This document shows positions 8,559 through 13,959 of a stretch of DNA of 13,959 nucleotides, in pieces. The notes under the pieces are model-generated. The model was not told the DNA's origin. It saw nothing but the letters and a program-made list of their open reading frames with translations, and did no database searches. The stretch's first letter is position 1, and every line of letters begins with the position of its first letter. The DNA is taken from positions 1 through 13,959 of the forward strand of contig DATBFJ010000041.1 in the NCBI GenBank assembly GCA_036558545.1. Reading direction: 5' to 3'. This DNA is from JALYGJ01 sp036558545 (GTDB taxonomy: Bacteria > Chloroflexota > Limnocylindria > Limnocylindrales > CSP1-4). The position numbers were made by a program, and so were the translations under genes.

Positions 8559-11500
8559 CTACGGCAATGGGGCCCATTGCTCCCACAGCGCCAGCGGATG
8601 TGACGGATCGTCCCTGAAGACCCACAAGTGGAGATAGCCGCTGGGTGTCGCGAACCATGGGAACTCGGACCCGTAGTCGAGATCCGTCTCGTTGAGCGTG
8701 CCGGGTGCCACCACCGGCGCGTTGGCCAGGGTCACGGGCGCCGAGCCGTCTGGGAGCTGGCGCTCGAGGGCAGTCTGTTGAGTTGAATCCTGCAAATAGA
8801 CGGCAGTCGGGTCACCGCCAACGACTCTTCGACCGTCGAGTGGCAAGTTCGCCGCCGAGCCACCGGGCGCGTTTACGTACACCGCGGCTTGGTCCTCCTC
8901 CGCCCAGAAACCGGTTCCGGCCGGGTAAATCTGGGAGTAGCTGCCGAGGTCGACAAACGCCGAGTCGGCGTCGGTCAAGCGCCACTCGTCGGAGTTACCG
9001 CAGTAGCAGAAGATTGCTCCCTGGGACTCCTTGCAGCAGCCGTCGAGCTGCGGCAACGGGACGGACTTGCCCGGGGCGTTCGTGCTCGGATCGATCTGGA
9101 CGATCGAAGTTCCAGGCGCATCAACGAACCAGACCGAGTCACCCATCGAGTAGAGGTGCGGTGACGCGGCGCCGCTGGCGCACGGGATGGCGAAGTCCCC
9201 TTGGCTGGCCAGCGTCTGCGGGTCGTAGCGAGTGACAGAGCAATGCTGGCCGTTTGCGTCCGTTGCCTGGCCGGCTACCCAGACGGAGCCATCGCCATAG
9301 TGAATGTCGGACGAGGCTCGCAGGCTCGTGTTCGCCTTCGTACCGGCTGTAATCGGATCGACGGCCAGCAGACTCGGCGCGCCGGATGAGTCGCTGATGG
9401 CCACGTACAGGGTGTTATCAGGTCCGATCGCCGATCCATCCAAACTCTGGACGTCGGTGATCTTCAGCACGCCGGTTGCCGGGGCGATGCTGCCCTGCGG
9501 GGTTTGCGGCGGTGCTGTTTGCGGAGGCAACGTCTGAGTCGGTTGGCTGTTGTAGAAGCTTTGCTGGAGAGCGTACTGCTGGGCGAAGCCCGACTCTCCG
9601 GTTGCGAACACGTCGTATTGGCAATCGGATGCCAGCTCTGGGTCTGTGATACCTCCGCAGGCTGATTGAGCGGCAGCCTGGGCATTCGGATCAGGGCTCG
9701 CCAATGCCCCCGACAGCTCCTGGTCATCGGCCAGCGTCGGGAAGCTGCGATCCGTGTACGTCGCCGTGGACTTGCCCGGGTCATAGTCGAACAGTGACGT
9801 CGCGTCGGTTATTCGCCACGCGTCGGCGAACTGCCCGTAAACAAGATCGTGGCGAGTCGTGAAGTCCGTCGTGTCAGGTAGCTGTGATCCGTCAGGCAGC
9901 GCCGGCACGCCAAGTCCTCCTGGGGTGATAACGCCGAGAAGGCCCATGCCCTGCGTCCGAAGCGTGTCAGATGGCTGGACGATCGCGTTGATTCCGTACT
10001 GACCAAGAGAAATGGTCGACAAGACCGTTCCGTCCGGGAAATCGATCTCGTAGCCACTGTCGATTTGCTTGACCGCGGCCCCCGCGCCCAGGTCGGGCAT
10101 GGCGCTTGAGTTGACGACCTGTCCGTCGACGTGCAACCCCAGACCCGAGGCAGTCTCGTAGACACCAACGACGTGGCCGTTGTCCCGAGCGGCAATGGCA
10201 GTGTTGATGCTCGTGCCCGTGAAGTGATGCGTTGCGGTATAAGGCTCCTGGCGCGCCTGAATCTCCAGATTGGCGTCTTTAACGAGTACAAACTCGCCAG
10301 CCGCCTGGAAGCTGTAGCGGTAGCCGTTGACGGACTTCATGTGTGGGTCACCGTTCGAATCAGGACAGGTGGCAGCACAATTCTGCTTCTTCTGGCCGCC
10401 GGTGGGTGCCGCCTCGCAAAATTCTTTTGTCTTATGGCCGGTCAGCTTTACCTTGGCGCCATCCAAGCCGCCCGTTAATCCAAACTCTGCCTTTGAATCA
10501 CCGGCATTCACGTACTCGAGCGATGGTCCGTTATAGGTTTGGCCCGGCGGACATTGGCAGGAGTTTTGGTCGAAGCACAACCACATCGTCGTGGTGATCG
10601 GCTCGTCGATTTGACCTGCGTGGAGTCGCACATGACCGGTTGGCTCCACTTGGGCGATCTCGGCTGCAACGTCCGCAATCAGTAACGAGTTTGTCGCGTC
10701 GTAGCTGCCGATCGGTGCTGCGGTGGCGCTCAGCGTCCCGGTGGGCGCGAGTGGTGACTCGGTGCGATCGGGCATCTCGGTGGAATGCCATGGCGCCGAC
10801 GCATTCCAATCTTGGCCCATGCTCTCGTCGCGAAACCCACCGGAAGACCAGGTGTTCAAGAACGAGTCTTCGTTTGCCGAACCGGCATCGTAGGCCGAGC
10901 CGCTGCTGGTCGTCTGGAAGTATGCCGCAAACATGCTGTCGAACTTGTGCCAGGGATCGATGCCGGCTTCCGCCATGTGCTGATAGAAACCGACCGCGTC
11001 GTAGTCGCGGGCGAATAGCGACCTGCCAAAGCTCGATAGGTACTGCGTCCACCAGTAATCGCCTGTAGGGCTGGGGCCCCCGAGCGTTTCGCCCACCCAC
11101 TCGGCGGATCCCTCTGTTAGCCAATCCGGGGTGTTCTCCTTGGCCATTAGGAACCCGTGCTGGCGGGCCCAGTCAAACTGGAAGCAGTGGAACATTTCGT
11201 GGGCCATCGTGGCGCTCACGTCGGCGGACGTACCCTCAGCCTGGAGCTTCGGTTCGACGTGGATCATGCATTTGGAAAAATCCAATGTGGGTTCCGAATA
11301 CGCGAACCATTCATCGTGTCCGGCTACCTGCGTTGGATCGATCTGCATCGTCACGGTCGTTGTGAGCTGCCTCCCGAGTTCGGAGGCAATCTCGTTCTCG
11401 TATTTCTCGGCAGTGTCCAGATACTGGCTGGCGGTTGTCGTATCGGCCAAGATGACCCGCGGCCCTAACGCGGCTGGCGTGATGGATGGGGCATTCGGAT

Positions 11501-11906
11501 CCGGAGTCATCACGCGATCAACAACCACACGCTGATCGGATGTCAGTTGGTCCAGGAAGGGCAGAATCCAGAGCACTGCGAACGTAGCGTCGCTCTGCTC
11601 TGCCGAGTTGGCCGGTGCGCCGGTGGGCACCGTTACGCCCGGGAGCGGTGCGATTGCCAGCGAGAAAGCCTCCAGCGCCATCTCCTTGGTCACCTCGCCG
11701 TTCGGCCCGATCTGCGCTCGCAGCTGGTCGTACGGCGAGAGGTCGCTGGGAGAACCCGGGGCTGGGCCCGCACCACGCGGCAGCACGGCGTAGACACCCA
11801 CTGCTCCGACGAGTAGCACAACGACAACCACGATGGCGACGAGCGCCCAGCGACGATCGACCGACGGCTGGCGTGTCTCGGGAGCTGGCGATCGGTTCAG
11901 TGACAT
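8559..11906 (-). CDS. Exported multidomain protein: metalloprotease-like, VWD and propeller-like domains
   Basis: A 1115-aa protein. A basic tail and one strongly hydrophobic helix (about 20-42) should anchor it with the rest outside. Residues about 45-390 contain MAHEMFHCFQFDWA, an HExxH zinc motif (His236, Glu237, His240), followed 24 residues later by WLTEGSAEW, where Glu265 is the probable third ligand; this is the gluzincin-like pattern of peptidase MA clan proteins. A beta-rich, Cys-containing region (about 395-505) leads into a von Willebrand factor type D domain (about 510-670) with TCPDSNGDPHMKSVNGYRY and FQAAGEFVLVK. The usual companion follows: YGQFADAWRITDATSLFDYD, TDRSFP and a helical Cys-bearing segment to about 785. 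A Pro/Gln/Thr linker (788-805) joins a C-terminal repeat region (GSVWVAG, DSVWFVD, VTRYDPQTL, IVQIDPSTN) resembling streptogramin-lyase-type propeller blades. Its substrate is unknown. I prefer the ATG at 11906; the ATG at 11975 would add 23 residues before an otherwise normal anchor. Confidence 0.85.
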   Translation of the reverse strand: MSLNRSPAPETRQPSVDRRWALVAIVVVVVLLVGAVGVYAVLPRGAGPAPGSPSDLSPYDQLRAQIGPNGEVTKEMALEAFSLAIAPLPGVTVPTGAPANSAEQSDATFAVLWILPFLDQLTSDQRVVVDRVMTPDPNAPSITPAALGPRVILADTTTASQYLDTAEKYENEIASELGRQLTTTVTMQIDPTQVAGHDEWFAYSEPTLDFSKCMIHVEPKLQAEGTSADVSATMAHEMFHCFQFDWARQHGFLMAKENTPDWLTEGSAEWVGETLGGPSPTGDYWWTQYLSSFGRSLFARDYDAVGFYQHMAEAGIDPWHKFDSMFAAYFQTTSSGSAYDAGSANEDSFLNTWSSGGFRDESMGQDWNASAPWHSTEMPDRTESPLAPTGTLSATAAPIGSYDATNSLLIADVAAEIAQVEPTGHVRLHAGQIDEPITTTMWLCFDQNSCQCPPGQTYNGPSLEYVNAGDSKAEFGLTGGLDGAKVKLTGHKTKEFCEAAPTGGQKKQNCAATCPDSNGDPHMKSVNGYRYSFQAAGEFVLVKDANLEIQARQEPYTATHHFTGTSINTAIAARDNGHVVGVYETASGLGLHVDGQVVNSSAMPDLGAGAAVKQIDSGYEIDFPDGTVLSTISLGQYGINAIVQPSDTLRTQGMGLLGVITPGGLGVPALPDGSQLPDTTDFTTRHDLVYGQFADAWRITDATSLFDYDPGKSTATYTDRSFPTLADDQELSGALASPDPNAQAAAQSACGGITDPELASDCQYDVFATGESGFAQQYALQQSFYNSQPTQTLPPQTAPPQTPQGSIAPATGVLKITDVQSLDGSAIGPDNTLYVAISDSSGAPSLLAVDPITAGTKANTSLRASSDIHYGDGSVWVAGQATDANGQHCSVTRYDPQTLASQGDFAIPCASGAASPHLYSMGDSVWFVDAPGTSIVQIDPSTNAPGKSVPLPQLDGCCKESQGAIFCYCGNSDEWRLTDADSAFVDLGSYSQIYPAGTGFWAEEDQAAVYVNAPGGSAANLPLDGRRVVGGDPTAVYLQDSTQQTALERQLPDGSAPVTLANAPVVAPGTLNETDLDYGSEFPWFATPSGYLHLWVFRDDPSHPLALWEQWAPLP

Positions 11907-11918
11907 GACGGCACCGTG

Positions 11919-11947
11919 ATCGTCAGTCGGCGCTCGCGCCGTATCAA
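11919..11947 (-). promoter_or_regulatory. Weak candidate promoter of the protease/VWD gene
   Basis: Reading leftward, TTGATA (11947-11942, five of six matches to TTGACA) stands 17 bp before GACGAT (11924-11919, three of six matches to TATAAT), which ends 12 bp before the preferred ATG at 11906. If used, the leader would be about 5 nt and the alternative start at 11975 would not be transcribed. The weak -10 keeps confidence low. Confidence 0.25.
11929..11940. promoter_or_regulatory. Small perfect dyad, possible operator
   Basis: GGCGC-TC-GCGCC is a perfect 5-bp inverted repeat with a 2-bp centre, lying between the proposed -35 and -10 of the protease/VWD gene. A dyad of this length and GC content is not rare by chance in this genome, so a regulatory role is only a suggestion. 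Confidence 0.2.
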
Positions 11948-11951
11948 TCGG

Positions 11952-11980
11952 TCGAAACCCTATGTTTCGGCGCATATCCT
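11952..11980 (+). promoter_or_regulatory. Putative leaderless promoter of ppgK, with overlapping dyad
   Basis: TCGAAA (11952-11957, four of six matches to TTGACA), a 17-bp spacer and TATCCT (11975-11980, four of six matches to TATAAT) form a normally spaced promoter. The hexamer is followed by TGGCCG and then the ATG at 11987, so transcription would begin at or next to the start codon. Within it, CGAAAC (11953-11958) and GTTTCG (11964-11969) form a perfect 6-bp dyad around CCTAT, overlapping the -35, a natural place for a repressor. Confidence 0.45.
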
Positions 11981-11986
11981 TGGCCG

Positions 11987-12892
11987 ATGGAGCCAGCTGC
12001 CAACAACGGGAACGTCCCGCCTGAGGTCGGACCTAGTTCGTTGGGCCTTGGAATCGACTTTGGCGGGACGGGCATCAAGACCGCGCTGATCGACATGGCA
12101 ACCGGCGACATGCTCACGAGCCGCGTGCGCGTCAATACGCCGAAGCCCTCGACCCCAGAAGCCGTCGCCCTGACCATCCAGACGATCGTGGCCCGGGCCG
12201 CCAAGGACCATGTCATTCCGGAAGGCATCCCAGTCGGGATCGGCCTGCCGGGCGTGATAAAGGGCGGCGTGTGCGAGACCGCAGCCAATATCGACAAGGC
12301 GTGGATCGGAACCTCGGCCGAGGTGGTGGTCGGCGCGGCGTTGGGCCGGCGCGTTTACGCGATCAATGACGCTGACGCGGCCGGCCTGGCAGAAGTCAGG
12401 CTGGGTGCCGGCCGCGACGTGCGCGGGACGGTGCTGATGCTGACCGTCGGGACTGGAATCGGAAGCGGTCTGTTCGTCGATGGAGAACTCGTTCCGAATA
12501 CCGAACTCGGCCATCTCGAGGTCAATGGCCGCGATGCAGAGACTCGTGTCTCTGCCTCGGCCCGCGAGCGCCGCCGTCTCCGGTGGAAAACGTGGGCCAG
12601 TGAGTTCAACGAGTACCTAGCCCGCGTCGAGAGCTATCTCTGGCCGGATCTGATCATCTTGGGCGGCGGTGTCAGCAAGGTCATGGACAAGTACGGCGCA
12701 TTGCTCAAGAGCCGCGCACCGATCGTGCCGGCTCAGTACCGAAACACGTCGGGCATCATTGGCGCGGCGCTGAATGCGGCCGACCGCGGCCGTCTCGATA
12801 CACTGCGCGGCTTCGCCTCGGACGTCGCGGCGGCCGATGCGCTACGAGCAACGGGGGCGCCGGTCGTCGAAGAGCCTGTTTCGGCCAGCTGA
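11987..12892 (+). CDS. ppgK: Polyphosphate glucokinase (ROK family)
   Basis: A 301-aa cytoplasmic sugar kinase. GLGIDFGGTGIKTALID (20-36) is the ROK phosphate-1 loop with Asp24; PVGIGLPGVI (82-91), NIDKAWIGT (101-109), AINDADAAGLAE (125-136, catalytic Asp128), LTVGTGIGSGLF (152-163), PNTELGHLEV (170-179) and LIILGGGVSK follow in family order. The NIDKAWIGT and NTELGHLEV segments closely match polyphosphate glucokinase such as the Mycobacterium tuberculosis enzyme, which phosphorylates glucose from inorganic polyphosphate (often also ATP). A plain ATP-dependent ROK glucokinase is the main alternative and is less likely. The C terminus runs about 30 residues past the usual end (GIIGAALNAA) in a charged tail. 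The ATG sits directly behind a promoter -10. The stop is followed after one codon, in the same frame, by the exonuclease start. Confidence 0.92.
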   Translation: MEPAANNGNVPPEVGPSSLGLGIDFGGTGIKTALIDMATGDMLTSRVRVNTPKPSTPEAVALTIQTIVARAAKDHVIPEGIPVGIGLPGVIKGGVCETAANIDKAWIGTSAEVVVGAALGRRVYAINDADAAGLAEVRLGAGRDVRGTVLMLTVGTGIGSGLFVDGELVPNTELGHLEVNGRDAETRVSASARERRRLRWKTWASEFNEYLARVESYLWPDLIILGGGVSKVMDKYGALLKSRAPIVPAQYRNTSGIIGAALNAADRGRLDTLRGFASDVAAADALRATGAPVVEEPVSAS

Positions 12893-12895
12893 CGA

Positions 12896-13783
12896 TTGCA
12901 GGTTCACCTTCTCGACGCGACCTACGAGCTCTTTCGCTCGCACTTCGCGCCCCGACCACAGGCGCTCGATCCGCATGGACATCCGATCAATGCGACGGTC
13001 GGCATCATCGAGTCGACGCTTTACCTGTTCCGCGAGGAAGGCGTCACCCATCTCGGCTGCGCAGCCGACCACGTCATCGAATCGTGGCGCAATGCGCGCT
13101 GGCCTGGCTACAAGACGAGCTACGGGGTGCCGCGCGAGCTGCTCGACCAGTTCACCCTTGCCGAGGACGCGCTGAGAGCCCTGGGTGTCGTCGTCTGGCC
13201 GCTGGTCGAATACGAAGCGGACGATGGCCTGGGCACAGCCGCAGCGCGCTGGGCGGCGGCGCGAGACGTCGATCGCGTCGTGATCATGACCCCCGACAAG
13301 GACATGGGCCAGTGCGTGCGCGAGGACGGCAAGGTCGTGCAGTACGACCGCCGTCAGCGGCTGCTCATCGACGCTGACGGCGTGCGCAAGAAGTTTGGCG
13401 TGTCGCCCGAGTCGATCCCTGACTACCTGGCCCTCGTCGGTGACTCGGCCGACGGCTACCCCGGCATTCCCGGCTGGGGCAAGGTTTCCGCCGGCTCAGT
13501 GCTGACTCGCTACGGCCACCTGGAGAACATTCCGGAAAGCGTCCGTGAATGGGACGTCAACATCCGTGGCGCAGCCGCGTTGGCCACCTCGCTGAGGGAA
13601 CACCAGTCCGAGGTCTACCTGTTTCGTGAGCTCGCGACGCTTGTACTGGACGTGCCCGAGGTGCTGGCGACGACGATCGACGACCTCGAATGGAAGGGCG
13701 CCCGCCGAGCAGAGTTCACGGCGATCGCGGGCCGGCTCGGTCAGCCGCAGCTCATCGACCGCGTACAGAAGTGGGCCGACTAA
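12896..13783 (+). CDS. Stand-alone 5'-3' exonuclease / flap endonuclease
   Basis: A 295-aa protein matching the 5' nuclease domain of DNA polymerase I without a polymerase. Metal-site residues appear in order: Asp7 (VHLLDATY), Asp58 (AADH), the RWPGYKTSY version of the arch motif that normally reads YPxYKxxR, Glu107/Asp109/Asp110 (EYEADDG), Asp134/Asp136 (TPDKDMGQ), and Asp183/Asp186 (VGDSADG), followed by a helix-three-turn-helix DNA-binding segment (GYPGIPGWGKVSAG). It probably removes flaps or RNA primers during replication or repair. The start must be TTG at 12896: an in-frame stop lies two codons upstream (12890-12892), no ATG or GTG is available before Asp7, and the first residues are needed for the active site. 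It is the second gene of the ppgK operon and has no ribosome binding site of its own. The arch region is more hydrophobic than usual, but all acidic metal ligands are kept. Confidence 0.92.
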   Translation: MQVHLLDATYELFRSHFAPRPQALDPHGHPINATVGIIESTLYLFREEGVTHLGCAADHVIESWRNARWPGYKTSYGVPRELLDQFTLAEDALRALGVVVWPLVEYEADDGLGTAAARWAAARDVDRVVIMTPDKDMGQCVREDGKVVQYDRRQRLLIDADGVRKKFGVSPESIPDYLALVGDSADGYPGIPGWGKVSAGSVLTRYGHLENIPESVREWDVNIRGAAALATSLREHQSEVYLFRELATLVLDVPEVLATTIDDLEWKGARRAEFTAIAGRLGQPQLIDRVQKWAD

Positions 13784-13805
13784 GCGCGCTGTCGTCGGAG
13801 GCCAA

Positions 13806-13959
13806 GTCACGCAGGCTGACTGCGCCAGTCACGCAGGCTGACTGCGCCAGTCACGCAGGCTGACTGCGCCAGTCACGCAGGCTGACTGCGCCAGTCACGC
13901 AGGCTGACTGCGCCAGTCACGCAGGCTGACTGCGCCAGTCACGCAGGCTGACTGCGCCA
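13806..13959. repeat. Seven perfect 22-bp tandem repeats
   Basis: The unit, which begins GTCACGCAGG and ends ACTGCGCCA, is repeated seven times with no spacer and no mismatch (starts at 13806, 13828, 13850, 13872, 13894, 13916 and 13938) and reaches the last base of the window, so the true number may be larger. It starts 22 bp after the exonuclease stop. Each unit holds a hairpin CGCAG-GCTGA-CTGCG, and each junction holds an overlapping one, TGACTG-CGC-CAGTCA; only one of each neighbouring pair can form. A TGA in each unit closes all three forward frames every 66 bp, and the same holds on the reverse strand, so it is not coding. The lack of spacers rules out a CRISPR array. Possible roles are a minisatellite, a multi-site protein binding array or a tandem 3'-end structure. 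Confidence 0.95.

Noticed and set aside
13626..13841. Open frame running from the exonuclease into the repeats
   Set aside because: It is out of frame with the exonuclease and ends at the TGA inside a repeat unit.
13806..13959. CRISPR array
   Set aside because: The 22-bp units abut directly with no spacers, and no cas gene is nearby.

Overview
The window is GC-rich bacterial chromosome with long, tightly packed genes, few Shine-Dalgarno-like sites, and start codons lying close behind -10-like hexamers. A polyphosphate glucokinase, a homodimeric-type pyruvate dehydrogenase E1, a lipoprotein of the PQQ sugar-dehydrogenase fold and several single-helix exported proteins suggest an Actinomycetota or Chloroflexota lineage. 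That placement is an inference with no marker gene behind it. There are no rRNA or tRNA genes, CRISPR arrays, transposases or phage genes.

Layout. 1-575 (+) is the 3' end of an endonuclease/exonuclease/phosphatase-family gene. It converges on a class I SAM methyltransferase (572-1444, -), the two stop codons sharing one CTAG. The methyltransferase diverges across 80 bp from a membrane-anchored GH63-type glycosidase (1525-3690, +). A 357-bp non-coding stretch (3691-4047) with three hairpins separates that gene from a leftward block. Read in transcription order, the block is: a giant exported protein with a metalloprotease-like domain, a von Willebrand D domain and a probable propeller (8559-11906); aceE (5786-8497); an unrecognised 152-aa protein (5313-5771); and a PQQ sugar-dehydrogenase-like lipoprotein (4048-5316). 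The last three are so close (14-bp gap, then a 4-bp overlap) that they should form one operon. On the right, ppgK (11987-12892, +) diverges from the giant gene across another 80-bp gap and is followed after 3 bp, in the same reading frame, by a stand-alone 5'-3' exonuclease (12896-13783). The window ends in seven perfect head-to-tail copies of a 22-bp unit (13806-13959).

Function. There is a loose carbon-handling theme: extracytoplasmic glycan hydrolysis, sugar oxidation at the membrane, glucose phosphorylation with polyphosphate, and pyruvate oxidation. Nothing in the sequence ties these into one pathway. The least ordinary items are the protease/VWD/propeller fusion, the 22-bp array with its two alternative hairpins, a shared -10 plus GGCCG element at three gene starts, and the ppgK/exonuclease junction.
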